Assembly: GCF_001761385.1 (NCBI RefSeq)
Contig: NZ_CP017476.1
Span: 3,461,501 to 3,525,500, forward strand
DNA from: Hydrogenophaga crassostreae
GTDB taxonomy: Bacteria > Pseudomonadota > Gammaproteobacteria > Burkholderiales > Burkholderiaceae_C
Length of the DNA stretch: 64,000 nt
Direction of reading: 5' to 3'
Below, piece after piece: positions 32,827-41,500 of the stretch; the first letter of the stretch is position 1; each line of letters begins with the position of its first letter. Under the pieces are notes generated by a model that had not been told where the DNA came from, did no database searches, and saw nothing but the letters and a program-made list of their open reading frames with translations. Both the position numbers and the translations under genes were made by a program.

Positions 32827-35800
32827 TCAAGGTACAGGTTGTTGGGCCAGGGTGGGCGGATCGGGCAGTTCGGGCGTGGCCACCGGGCCGGTGCCGCTGA
32901 AGCGCTCCAGCGCCAGGAAAATCACCGGCGTGATGAACAGGGTAATGGCCTGCGAAAACAGCAAGCCGCCGACCACCGCAAGGCCCAGCGGCTGGCGCAA
33001 CTCGGCGCCGGCGCCCAGGCCCATGGCAATCGGCAGCGCGCCCATGAGCGCGGCCAGCGTGGTCATCATGATAGGGCGAAAGCGCAGGATGCAGGCCTCG
33101 CGAATCGCCTCGGCTGGCGCGAGGCCCCGGCGGCGCTGCGCGTCCAGCGCGAAGTCGATCATCATGATGGCGTTCTTCTTGACTATGCCGATAAGCAAGA
33201 CGATACCGATGGTGGCAATCAGCGTCAGGTCCTGACCAAAAAGCATCAAGGTCGCCAGCGCGCCCACGGCCGCCGATGGCAGGCCAGCCAGAATGGTGAG
33301 CGGGTGGATGTAGCTTTCGTACAAAACGCCCAGCAACACATAGATCACCAGCAACGCCGCGATGATCAGCCAGGCCTGGCTGGCCTGCGAATCCTTGAAC
33401 ACCGCCGCATCACCGCCAAAGCGGCTGATGATGGACGACGGCAGGCCGATGGCTTTGCTGGCCGCGTCGATGCGTGCAGTGGCCTCGCCCAGCGCTGCGC
33501 CTGGCGCGAGGTTGAACGACACGGTTACCGCCTGCAACTGCCCCACGTGGTTGATCGCCGTGGCGCCGACGGTGCGGGTCACCGTGGTGAAGCTGCTCAA
33601 GGGCACCAGGGCACCGGTGTTCGAGCGCACGTGGATGCCGCTGAGCGCGCTCTCGTCCTGCTTGGCCTCGGGCGCCACTTCCATGATGACCTGGTAGCTG
33701 TCGGTGGGCAGGTAAATGGTCGAGACCTGGCGCGCGCCAAAGGCGTTGTAGAGCGCGGTTCGGATGGCTTCGATGGAGACGCCCAGGGTGTTGGCCGCAT
33801 CGCGATCGATGTGCACCTGCGCTTGCAGCGCGCTCAATTGCGCGTCGCTGGTCACATCGCGAAACATCGGGTCGTCGCGCAATTGCGCTTGCAATTTGCC
33901 CGCCCAGACATCGAGCTCGTCGGCCTTCACGCTTTGCAGGATGTACTGGAACTGCGCCTTGCTGGGGCGCCCGCCGAGTTGCAGGTTTTGCACCGGTCGC
34001 ATGAAAACACTGATCCCGGCCACGGCGCGAAGCTTCTTGCGCAGACCGTCCACGACCTGCTTCATGGGCATGCGCTCGCCGAGCGGCTTGAGCGTGACAA
34101 ACATGCGGCCCGAATTCTGCGAGCCACTGCCGCCGTTGAACGAACTCACCGCCAGCACATTGGGATCGTTGCGCACGATCTCCGCGGCCCGCTCCTGCAG
34201 GCGAACCATCTCGGGAAACGACGTGTCTTCAGCGGCCTCGGTGGACACCTGAATCTGACCGATGTCTTCTTCAGGAAAGAAACCCTTGGGGATGGCCATG
34301 CCCAGCCAGACGGTGGCGCCCAAGGTGGCCGCGGCCACCAGCAACACCGTCCTGCGCCAGGCCAGTGCCAGGTCCAGCACGCGTGTGTAGCCCGCCAGCA
34401 TGGCGTTGAATCCGGACTCGAAGGCCCTGACCACGCCGCCGGCCGGCTTCTTGTGGCGCTCATCGGTCAGAAAGCGACTGGCCAGCATCGGTACCAGCGT
34501 CAGCGATACAAATGCGGACACCGCAATCGACAGCCCCACCACCACCGCAAACTCGTGGAACAGCAGGCCGATCACGCCCGGCATGAAAAAGATCGGGATG
34601 AACACCGCGATCAGCGAGGTCGACATGGACACGATGGTGAAACCCACCGCGCGCGAACCCTTGAGCGCGGCCTGAAATGGGTCCTCGCCCTTCTCCACCA
34701 GCCGGATGATTTCCTCCAGCACCACGATGGCATCGTCCACCACCAGGCCCACGGCCAGGGTCAGCCCCAGCAGGGAAATGTTGTCCAGGCTGTAGTTCAT
34801 GCCCCAGAGCAAGGCCAGCGCCCCGACCAGTGACACCGGCAGCGACAGCGCCGGAATCACGGTGGCCACGAAGCGCCGCAGAAACAGAAAGATCACCAGC
34901 ACCACCAGCGCCACCGTGCCCATCAGCGTCAGCGACACATCGTGCAGCGCCTCGCGCACCGAAGTTGAGCGGTCGTTTACCGGGGTCATCCTGACCGAGT
35001 CCGGCATCTGCGCCTGCAAGGCCGGCAGCGCGGCGCGGATCGCGTCGACCACCTTCACCGTATTGGCGCCGGGCTGGCGCTGCACAGCCAGGGTGATGGA
35101 GGTCTCGCCGTTCAATGTGGCGAAGCTGTTGGTGTTTTCCAGCCCGTCTTCCACGCTCGCCACATCGCGCAACCGCACCGGGTTGCCGCCGCGGGTGCTG
35201 ACGATCAGGTCCGCGAACTCGGCCGCCGAGCGCAATTGCTGATTCGCCTGCAGCACCAGGCTTTGGCGCGGACCGTCCAGCGTGCCCAGCGGCGTGTTGA
35301 CGTTGGCCGCGCGCAACGCGCTGCTGAGCTCGTCGAGCCCAAGGTTGCGGGCCGCGAGCGCCTGCGGATTGACGCGCACGCGCACTGCAAAGCGCTTGGA
35401 TCCGTAGACGGTGACCTGGGCCACGCCATCGATGGTCGACAGCGTTGGCGAGATCAGGTGTTCGGCGAAGTCGTTGAGGTCAGACAGCGCGATGGAGGGC
35501 GAGGTCAGGGCCACCAGCAAGATGGGCGCATCCGCCGGATTCACCTTGCGGTATGACGGCGGGTTGGTCATGTCGCTGGGCAAGCTGCGCTGGGCGCGCA
35601 GCAAGGCAGCCTGCACATCCACTGCCGCCGCGTCGATGTCGAGCCCTTCGTTGAACTCCAGCGTCAGCGAGGTGCGGCCCAGGGTGCTGGTGGAACTGAT
35701 GGTCTTCAGCCCCGGCACGGTCTGGAATTGCTTCTCCAGCGGCAAGGCCACCGAAGTGGCCATGGTTTCCGGGTTGGCGCCGGGCAGGTTGGCCAACACG

Positions 35801-35937
35801 TTGATGACCGGCGTGTCGTAGCTCGGCAAGGCGGCCACCGGGATGCTCTGGTAGCCAATGATCCCGGCGACCACGATGGCCAGGTTCAGCAACACCGTCA
35901 TCACCGGACGGCGGATGAAGATTTCTGAGAAGTTCAT
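32827..35937 (-). CDS. RND efflux pump inner-membrane transporter (HAE1 family)
   Basis: This is a 1036-residue proton-driven efflux pump subunit with the usual 12 membrane segments and two large periplasmic loops. It begins MNFSEIFIRRPVMTVLLNLA. The proton-relay pair Asp-Asp is in GLVVDDAIVVLEEI on TM4 and the conserved Lys is in GIVKKNAIMMIDF on TM10. The sequence is closest in style to the MdtB/MdtC and MexK-type multidrug branch. Its start overlaps the adaptor stop (ATGA). No outer-membrane factor follows, so it probably uses a TolC-like channel coded elsewhere. Confidence 0.93.
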   Translation of the reverse strand: MNFSEIFIRRPVMTVLLNLAIVVAGIIGYQSIPVAALPSYDTPVINVLANLPGANPETMATSVALPLEKQFQTVPGLKTISSTSTLGRTSLTLEFNEGLDIDAAAVDVQAALLRAQRSLPSDMTNPPSYRKVNPADAPILLVALTSPSIALSDLNDFAEHLISPTLSTIDGVAQVTVYGSKRFAVRVRVNPQALAARNLGLDELSSALRAANVNTPLGTLDGPRQSLVLQANQQLRSAAEFADLIVSTRGGNPVRLRDVASVEDGLENTNSFATLNGETSITLAVQRQPGANTVKVVDAIRAALPALQAQMPDSVRMTPVNDRSTSVREALHDVSLTLMGTVALVVLVIFLFLRRFVATVIPALSLPVSLVGALALLWGMNYSLDNISLLGLTLAVGLVVDDAIVVLEEIIRLVEKGEDPFQAALKGSRAVGFTIVSMSTSLIAVFIPIFFMPGVIGLLFHEFAVVVGLSIAVSAFVSLTLVPMLASRFLTDERHKKPAGGVVRAFESGFNAMLAGYTRVLDLALAWRRTVLLVAAATLGATVWLGMAIPKGFFPEEDIGQIQVSTEAAEDTSFPEMVRLQERAAEIVRNDPNVLAVSSFNGGSGSQNSGRMFVTLKPLGERMPMKQVVDGLRKKLRAVAGISVFMRPVQNLQLGGRPSKAQFQYILQSVKADELDVWAGKLQAQLRDDPMFRDVTSDAQLSALQAQVHIDRDAANTLGVSIEAIRTALYNAFGARQVSTIYLPTDSYQVIMEVAPEAKQDESALSGIHVRSNTGALVPLSSFTTVTRTVGATAINHVGQLQAVTVSFNLAPGAALGEATARIDAASKAIGLPSSIISRFGGDAAVFKDSQASQAWLIIAALLVIYVLLGVLYESYIHPLTILAGLPSAAVGALATLMLFGQDLTLIATIGIVLLIGIVKKNAIMMIDFALDAQRRRGLAPAEAIREACILRFRPIMMTTLAALMGALPIAMGLGAGAELRQPLGLAVVGGLLFSQAITLFITPVIFLALERFSGTGPVATPELPDPPTLAQQPVP

Positions 35938-37181
35938 GGTTTGCCCGCGGCTGCAGCCTCACTGGCCGGTGGTTGGAGCGGCTTGCCCCGCTCCTGGCCT
36001 TCTGCGCTGACCGCGCTCTGGGGCTCGCTGGCCCGCTCCACCACCATGCTGCCCGGGCGCACGTTTTGCCGCCCGTCCACGATCACCGCGTCGCCCACGT
36101 TGACACCACTCACCGCCGCCTCACCGTCTTGGGCATACAGCGTCTGCACAGCGCGCGCGCTGGCTTTCCCGTCTTCAACCACATAGACCATCGCGCCGCG
36201 CGCGGACTGGATGATCGCTGCCTGCGGCACCACCACCGCGCCCTGGATCACACGCACGACTTGCGCCACCTCCACAAAGGCCCCCGGCCACAACTGGCTG
36301 TCCTTGTTGTCGAAAACCGCCTTGGCCTTGACGGTGCCCGAGCCCGCGTCCACCAGGCTGTCGACAAACCGCAACCGACCGGTGAAGCGGCCGCCGCCGT
36401 CGGCCAGCGTGGCCGAGACCGCGCCGCCGCCGTTGTTCAGGGCCGCCAATCCGTCGGAGAGGTTGCGCTGCGGGAGACTGAAGGCCACATCGATGGGATC
36501 GAGCTGGGTCACGGTGACCAGCGTCGTCACATTCGCCTGCACCGCATTGCCCACCGCCACCGGCACCTGACCCACGCGGCCAGTCAGCGGCGCCACGATG
36601 CGCGCATTCGACAGCGCCACCCTGACCGCATCGATGGCCGCGCCATCGACGGCCAACGCGGCCTGCAAACCATCGACCAACGCCTGTGCCGAGTCCACCG
36701 CACCCTGGGACACAAACTTCTGGTCTAGCAGTTGACTGGCCCGGGCGAGCTGCCGCTGCGCGTCGGCCAGCGCGACCTGGTTTTTGGCCAGTTGGGCGCG
36801 CGCTTTGGCGGCATTGGCCTCCTCGGCGCGGGCATCCAGCGTGAACAGCAACTCACCGGCTTTGACGAACTGACCCTCGCGCACATGCACCCGCGTCACC
36901 ACGCTGGTGACCTGTGCCTTCACGTCCACGCTGCTGGAGGGCACCACTGTGCCGGTGGCTTTGAGCACCACCGGCATGTCGCGCGCCACCGCCAGAGCGC
37001 TGGTGATGGTCACAGGGGCAGCCGCGCCGGGCCCGCTGCCCCCACCCGCCGGTTTGGCGCCGGTCTTGGACGCCTCCGGCGCGGCCGACGCCGAAGGCGC
37101 ATCCGAAGGGCCCCCGCAAGCGCTGAGCGCCAGCGTACAGCAGGCCAGAACGGTGGACAAAATGCGGACGGTTGTGGTCAT
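35934..37181 (-). CDS. RND efflux periplasmic adaptor lipoprotein
   Basis: This is a 415-residue membrane-fusion protein that joins the RND pump to an outer-membrane channel. It has a lipoprotein signal with lipobox LSAC, a Gly/Ala/Pro-rich linker, the lipoyl half-motif VVPSSSVDVKAQVTSVV with REGQFVKAGELLFTLD, an alpha-hairpin (about 125-190) and beta-barrel domain. ATG at 37181 gives a proper signal peptide; the open frame continues upstream without family likeness. It is the first gene of the operon adaptor, pump, aldo/keto reductase. The 300-base gap upstream holds its promoter and the pmd terminator. Confidence 0.92.
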   Translation of the reverse strand: MTTTVRILSTVLACCTLALSACGGPSDAPSASAAPEASKTGAKPAGGGSGPGAAAPVTITSALAVARDMPVVLKATGTVVPSSSVDVKAQVTSVVTRVHVREGQFVKAGELLFTLDARAEEANAAKARAQLAKNQVALADAQRQLARASQLLDQKFVSQGAVDSAQALVDGLQAALAVDGAAIDAVRVALSNARIVAPLTGRVGQVPVAVGNAVQANVTTLVTVTQLDPIDVAFSLPQRNLSDGLAALNNGGGAVSATLADGGGRFTGRLRFVDSLVDAGSGTVKAKAVFDNKDSQLWPGAFVEVAQVVRVIQGAVVVPQAAIIQSARGAMVYVVEDGKASARAVQTLYAQDGEAAVSGVNVGDAVIVDGRQNVRPGSMVVERASEPQSAVSAEGQERGKPLQPPASEAAAAGKP

Positions 37182-37481
37182 GGTGTTGTCGATTCGGGTC
37201 CAAAAAGCGCTGGCCGGTGAGGGTTCGCTGGCGCGCGAAGCTGACGGATTTTGGCGCAAACGCGCTGCTTTGTTCCGCCGCCCTGACAAGGGCACAAAAT
37301 CCCGGAGCGCTGACGCGAAAAATTCCGCTCGCGCGAATAGTAAGGACGAACACCGCGCCTCTTGCGCGCCCCGGGCAAAGACCCCGGTAAAGATAGGTAA
37401 AGGGCGCGCCCTTCGCGCAGCAAAAAGCCGCGACGCCCGGTTGGGTGTCGCGGCTTCGCGCGATGAAGGCGGTCTCCCGGA
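37182..37481. other. Intergenic region between the pmd operon end and the RND operon
   Basis: This is 300 bases with no gene. Next to pmdC it carries the pmd terminator (37422-37456). The rest should hold the promoter of the RND operon; it contains several GCGCG and AAAATTTT-like tracts, but I see no convincing -35/-10 pair or named operator. Confidence 0.5.
37422..37456 (-). terminator. Intrinsic terminator of the pmd operon
   Basis: On the minus strand the stem AAGCCGCGAC...GTCGCGGCTT encloses a short loop and is followed by a run of T. It begins about 26 bases after the pmdC stop codon. Confidence 0.85.
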
Positions 37482-38438
37482 TCAGGGATTGGCGTTCAGC
37501 TGCTGCTCCAGGTTGTGCAGCACCTGATAGCAGTTGAATACCTGAGCCACACTGCTGTTGGGCTCACGGCCTTCCTTGATCGCAGCAAAGAACTCACGGT
37601 CCTGCAGCTCGATGCCGTTCATGGACACGGCCACCTTCGACACATCGATCTGCTCTTCCTTGCCGGTGAACAGGTCGTCGTAGCGCGCGAGGTAGGTCGC
37701 GGTGTCGCCGATGTAGCGGAAGTAGGTGCCGAGCGGGCCGTCGTTGTTGAAACTCAGGCTGAGCGTGCAGATGGCGCCGTTGGCGGCTTTGAGCTGGATG
37801 CTCATGTCCATGGCGATGCCCAGCGTGGGGTGGACCGGACCCTGGATGGCGTTGGCCTGCACGATGGGCGAGCCAGCCTGGTAGGCGAACAGGTCAACCG
37901 TGTGGGCAGCGTGGTGCCAGAGCAGGTGATCGGTCCAGCTGCGGGCCTGGCCGAGCGCGTTGGTATTGGTGCGGCGAAAGAAGTAGGTCTGCACGTCCAT
38001 TTGCTGGATGTTGAATTCGCCGGCTTTGATCTTGTTGTTGACGTACTGGTGGCTGGGGTTGAAGCGGCGGGTGTGGCCACACATCGCGACCAGACCGGTC
38101 TGCTTCTGCAGCGCCACCACTTCTTCCGCACCCTTGAGGCTGTCGGCCAGAGGAATTTCCACCTGTACGTGCTTGCCCGCTTTCAGACAGGCCAGCGATT
38201 GCCCGGCGTGCATCTGCGTGGGCGTGCAGAGGATGACGGCGTCGACCTCTTTCATCGCCAGGCTGTCGGCCAGATCGGTGGTCACATGGCCAATGCCATA
38301 TTTGTCCGCAACGGCCTGGGTCTTTTCCAGATCGCGGCTGACCAGCGAAACCACTTCCACGCCGTCGATGTTCTGGATGCCGTCCAGGTGTTTGATGCCG
38401 AAGGCGCCGGCACCGGCAAGGGCTACTTTGATGGTCAT
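37482..38438 (-). CDS. pmdC: 4-carboxy-2-hydroxymuconate-6-semialdehyde dehydrogenase
   Basis: This 318-residue Gfo/Idh/MocA-family oxidoreductase oxidises the hemiacetal form of the protocatechuate 4,5-cleavage product to 2-pyrone-4,6-dicarboxylate with NADP. The Rossmann motif is AGAGAFGIKHLDG, followed by CTPTQMHAGQS and a substrate domain containing SWTDHLLWHHAAHTVDLF. ATG at 38438 begins MTIKVALAG. It is the last gene of the operon, one base after pmdB, the same place as in Comamonas. Family and position together make the call strong. Confidence 0.93.
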   Translation of the reverse strand: MTIKVALAGAGAFGIKHLDGIQNIDGVEVVSLVSRDLEKTQAVADKYGIGHVTTDLADSLAMKEVDAVILCTPTQMHAGQSLACLKAGKHVQVEIPLADSLKGAEEVVALQKQTGLVAMCGHTRRFNPSHQYVNNKIKAGEFNIQQMDVQTYFFRRTNTNALGQARSWTDHLLWHHAAHTVDLFAYQAGSPIVQANAIQGPVHPTLGIAMDMSIQLKAANGAICTLSLSFNNDGPLGTYFRYIGDTATYLARYDDLFTGKEEQIDVSKVAVSMNGIELQDREFFAAIKEGREPNSSVAQVFNCYQVLHNLEQQLNANP

Positions 38439-38439
38439 G

Positions 38440-39318
38440 TCAGTTGTTCTCCAGAATGAGGTGGCCCACAGCGGTGTTGCTGGCGGGCACATGGTAGAAG
38501 CGGTGCTTCAGGGTGGGCGCAGGGCCTTGCACTTTGCCGTCCACGATATCGGACATGGCGCCGCGGGCGATCAGCCACATGACGAGCTCAATGCCCTCGC
38601 TGCCGGCTTCGCGCACATAGTCCATGTGCGGCCGGTCGGCGCAGCCCACCGGGTCGCTGATCATCTGATCAAGAAAGGCGTTGTCCCACTCGCGGTTGAT
38701 CAGGCCGGCGCGCGCGCCCTGGAGCTGGTGGCTCATGCCGCCGGTGCCCCAGATCTGCACATTGAGGTCTTCGTCAAAGCTCTCCACCGCCTTGCGGATC
38801 GCCTGGCCGAGCATGAAGCAGCGCCTGCCCGAGGGCACCGGGTACTGCACCACGTTGACCGCGAACGGGATCACCGGGCAGGGCCAGGCATCCTTCTTCG
38901 GATCGAGCTCGCCGCACATCAAAGACAGCGGCACGGTCAAGCCGTGGTCCACATCCATCTTGTTGACGATGGTGAGGTCGAAGTCTTGCTGGATCACGCT
39001 TTGCGCGATGTGCGAAGCCAGGGTCGGGTGGCCCACCACCTTGGGCACGGGGCGCGGCCCCCAGCCTTCATCGGCGGGCTGAAACTCGGCGGCGGTGCCG
39101 ATGGCAAAGGTCGGGATCATGTCCAGGCTGAAGGCTGTGGCATGGTCGTTGAAGACCAGAAAAACCACGTCGGGCTTGTTGTCCTTCATCCATTGCTTGG
39201 AGAAGTCGTAGCCGGCGAAAAGCGGCTTCCAGTAGTCTTCTTGCGTTTTGCCCAGGTCCATGGCCGCGCCAATGGCGGGCACGTGGGAAGTGAAAACGGA
39301 TGCGGTGATTTTGGCCAT
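38440..39318 (-). CDS. pmdB: Protocatechuate 4,5-dioxygenase beta subunit
   Basis: This 292-residue catalytic subunit carries the Fe(II) of the class III extradiol dioxygenase that opens protocatechuate between C4 and C5. Ligands and catalytic residues are seen as His in FTSHVPAIGA, His in FNDHATAFS, His in GGMSHQLQG and Glu in GIELVMWLIARGAM. The sequence is close to LigB/PmdB (DYVREAGSEG, KHRFYHVPASNTAVGHL). It lies two bases after the alpha subunit gene. A diverged paralogue is at 20847. Confidence 0.95.
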   Translation of the reverse strand: MAKITASVFTSHVPAIGAAMDLGKTQEDYWKPLFAGYDFSKQWMKDNKPDVVFLVFNDHATAFSLDMIPTFAIGTAAEFQPADEGWGPRPVPKVVGHPTLASHIAQSVIQQDFDLTIVNKMDVDHGLTVPLSLMCGELDPKKDAWPCPVIPFAVNVVQYPVPSGRRCFMLGQAIRKAVESFDEDLNVQIWGTGGMSHQLQGARAGLINREWDNAFLDQMISDPVGCADRPHMDYVREAGSEGIELVMWLIARGAMSDIVDGKVQGPAPTLKHRFYHVPASNTAVGHLILENN

Positions 39319-39320
39319 GT

Positions 39321-39761
39321 TCAGTTTGCTTTCTTGCCTGCGGCACCTTGGGGCTGATTCTGGGCCTGAGCGGTACCGTCTTCGCCAACGTACCGGTTGC
39401 CTTCAACCGACCGACCGCCTTTGATCATCATGTCGCGGTATTCGGTTTCGGTCATGCCGGTCATGGAGCCGGCCATCTGCTGGAAGCTCTTGCCATCGGT
39501 GGCACCGATCTTGGCGAGGAAATAGATGTTGCCGCCGGTGCGCATGCACCAGTTGAGATCGCGCGCCAGCACGGCCTGCTTCTGCTCTTCCGTCATCGCC
39601 CATTCGTCCAGATACGCGCGCTCGTCCGACTTGAAACGCTCGCGGTTGTCGGCCTTCATGAGCGACATGCAAAACTGGTTGAGCCAGTAGCCTTTGCGGC
39701 TTTGCTCGGCATCAAAGATGATGGTGCCGGGCACATCGAGGTAGGGTTTTTCGAGAGACAT
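39321..39761 (-). CDS. pmdA: Protocatechuate 4,5-dioxygenase alpha subunit
   Basis: This is the 146-residue small subunit of the same dioxygenase; it closes the active site over the ring. Typical LigA features are DVPGTIIFDAEQSRKGYWLNQFCMSL, then the helical ERFKSDERAYLDEW and NIYFLAKIGATDG. The start codon overlaps the pmdD stop by one base. At 146 residues it is about 30 longer than the second LigA-like subunit (115 residues), through an extra C-terminal tail. Confidence 0.95.
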   Translation of the reverse strand: MSLEKPYLDVPGTIIFDAEQSRKGYWLNQFCMSLMKADNRERFKSDERAYLDEWAMTEEQKQAVLARDLNWCMRTGGNIYFLAKIGATDGKSFQQMAGSMTGMTETEYRDMMIKGGRSVEGNRYVGEDGTAQAQNQPQGAAGKKAN

Positions 39762-40696
39762 CAGGCTTTCTCCTCAGGCCAATACAAGCGCATCGGGTTG
39801 TCCACCAGCAGCTTCTGCTGAAGCTCAGGGGTGGTGGCAATGTGCGGAATGAAGTCGACCAGCAGGCCGTCATCCGGCATGTGGTCTTTCAGATTCGGGT
39901 GCGGCCAGTCGGTGCCCCAGAGCACACGGTCGGGGAATTGTTCAACGATGCGCTTTGCAAACGGAATCACGTCCGCATAAGCGTTTTGCTCGCCGTTCAG
40001 GGCCTTGGGGCCAGTGACCGACAGGCGCTCGGGACAGCTCACCTTGCTCCACACGTTCGGGTGCTCGCGCATGAATTTTTCAAACAACGCGAACTGCGGG
40101 CCATCCACCGGCAGCGAGACATCGGGGCGGCCCATGTGATCGACGACCACCGTGGTCGGCAGCGCGGTGAAAAAGTCCCACAGCTCCGGCAGATCGACCG
40201 CCTCGAAATAGATCACCACGTGCCAACCGAGTTTGGCAATGCGCCCGGCGATCTCCATCAGCTCGTCTTTGGGCGTGAAGTCCACCAGTCGCTTGACAAA
40301 GTTGAAGCGCACGCCGCGCACGCCTGCGTCGTGCAACTGTTGCAGCTCTTCATCGCTGATGCTGCGCTTGACCGTGGCCACGCCACGCGCCTTGCCGCCG
40401 CTGGACAGGCAGGCATCGACCATGGCGCGGTTGTCGGCGCCGTGGCAGGTGGCCTGCACGATCACGTTGCGGGCGAAGCCCAGGTGGTCGCGCAGCGCGT
40501 ACAGCTCTTGTTTGCTGGCATCGCAGGGCGTGTACTTTCGCTCGGGCGCAAAGGGGAACTCCGCGCCGGGACCGAAGACATGGCAATGCGCATCCACCGC
40601 GCCTGCGGGCAGTTTGAATTGGGGCTTGGCTGGGCCGGTGTACCAGTCCATCCAGTCGTCGGTTTTGGTGAAATCACCGGAAGCGGGTTTGCTCAT
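39761..40696 (-). CDS. pmdD: 2-pyrone-4,6-dicarboxylate hydrolase
   Basis: This 311-residue amidohydrolase-superfamily enzyme (LigI type) opens the lactone 2-pyrone-4,6-dicarboxylate to 4-oxalomesaconate. The N-terminal metal-site motif is VDAHCHVFGPG; further conserved blocks are QATCHGADN, RGVRFNFVKRLVD, DHMGRPDV and the terminal Asp in WGTDWPHPN. ATG at 40696 has AGAGG seven bases upstream; an ATG at 40726 is in frame but poorly placed. It follows pmdF after 118 bases, a gap occupied by a post-stop repeat copy. Confidence 0.95.
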   Translation of the reverse strand: MSKPASGDFTKTDDWMDWYTGPAKPQFKLPAGAVDAHCHVFGPGAEFPFAPERKYTPCDASKQELYALRDHLGFARNVIVQATCHGADNRAMVDACLSSGGKARGVATVKRSISDEELQQLHDAGVRGVRFNFVKRLVDFTPKDELMEIAGRIAKLGWHVVIYFEAVDLPELWDFFTALPTTVVVDHMGRPDVSLPVDGPQFALFEKFMREHPNVWSKVSCPERLSVTGPKALNGEQNAYADVIPFAKRIVEQFPDRVLWGTDWPHPNLKDHMPDDGLLVDFIPHIATTPELQQKLLVDNPMRLYWPEEKA

Positions 40697-40745
40697 TTGA
40701 ATCCTCTCGAAAGTCAATGACGTCATGTCTTAACCAAGGGCGCCG

Positions 40746-40814
40746 TGGAACCGGCTTTGCCGGGCCACCAGCGCCGCCCCTTGAGGGGGTCGCGCGCAGC
40801 GCGGCAGGGGTGGG
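40746..40814 (-). repeat. Post-stop GC-rich double-hairpin repeat, copy B
   Basis: On the transcribed strand it follows the pmdF stop codon directly. It has CCCCCTCAAGGGG and then GCCCGGCAAAGCCGGTTCC, which is identical in copy D at 60096. It fills most of the pmdF-pmdD gap, the only large gap in the operon. Confidence 0.75.
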
Positions 40815-41498
40815 TCAATCCACATACTTCAAGCCAAGCGCCGCCAAGGGCTCGCGCATCTTGTAGAGGTCCAGCCCCAGCACGCCGGCTTCAAACTTGG
40901 CGCGCTTCTCGCCTTCGAAGCTCTCGCGCTTCTCGGCCGCGTCGGCCACCTTCTGCGCCATCGCTGCGGGGACCACGACGATGCCATCGACATCGGCCAC
41001 GACCACATCGCCCGGGTTCACCAGCGCGCCGGCGCAAACCACCGGAATGTTCACTGAGCCCAACGTGGCCTTGATGGTGCCTTTGGAGTGGATCTCTTTG
41101 CTGAACACCGGAAATCCCATCTTTTCCAGCTCGTCCACATCGCGCACGCCGCCGTCGATGATCAAGCCCTTGGCGCCGCGCGCCTTGAATGAGGTCGCCA
41201 GCAAATCGCCAAAAAAACCATCGGCGTTGTCGGTGGTGCAGGCGGCCACGGCCACATCGCCCGGCTGCAACTGCTCCGCGCCGACATGCATCATCCAGTT
41301 GTCGCCGGGCTGCAGCAAGATGGTGATGGCCGTACCGCACATCTTGGCGCCCTTGTAGATGGGGCGCATGTAGGGCTTCATCAGGCCCACGCGGCCCATG
41401 GCTTCGTGGATGGTGGCCACGCCGAATAACGACAGCTTGTCCACGGCGGCTTTGTCGGCCCGCACGATGTTGCGTTTGACGATTCCGAGTTCGTACAT
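40815..41498 (-). CDS. pmdF: 4-carboxy-4-hydroxy-2-oxoadipate aldolase
   Basis: This 227-residue RraA-fold class II aldolase (LigK/HMG-CHA type) splits 4-carboxy-4-hydroxy-2-oxoadipate into pyruvate and oxaloacetate. It keeps the metal/substrate motif DGGVRDVDELEKMGFPVFS and the GDVVVADVDGIVVVP block, plus the C-terminal family part FEAGVLGLDLYKMREPL. It lies two bases after pmdE. Some RraA-family proteins are RNase E inhibitors, but the pathway context and C-terminus settle the call. Confidence 0.93.
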   Translation of the reverse strand: MYELGIVKRNIVRADKAAVDKLSLFGVATIHEAMGRVGLMKPYMRPIYKGAKMCGTAITILLQPGDNWMMHVGAEQLQPGDVAVAACTTDNADGFFGDLLATSFKARGAKGLIIDGGVRDVDELEKMGFPVFSKEIHSKGTIKATLGSVNIPVVCAGALVNPGDVVVADVDGIVVVPAAMAQKVADAAEKRESFEGEKRAKFEAGVLGLDLYKMREPLAALGLKYVD

Positions 41499-41500
41499 GA

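Noticed and set aside
32839..34833. Long plus-strand open frame of 664 codons
   Set aside because: It is the mirror of the RND pump gene; rich in His, Gln and Arg with no family pattern.
40717..40726. ATGACGTCAT palindrome before pmdD
   Set aside because: It is short, inside an operon just upstream of a ribosome binding site, and not repeated at other pmd genes, so it is not reported as an operator.
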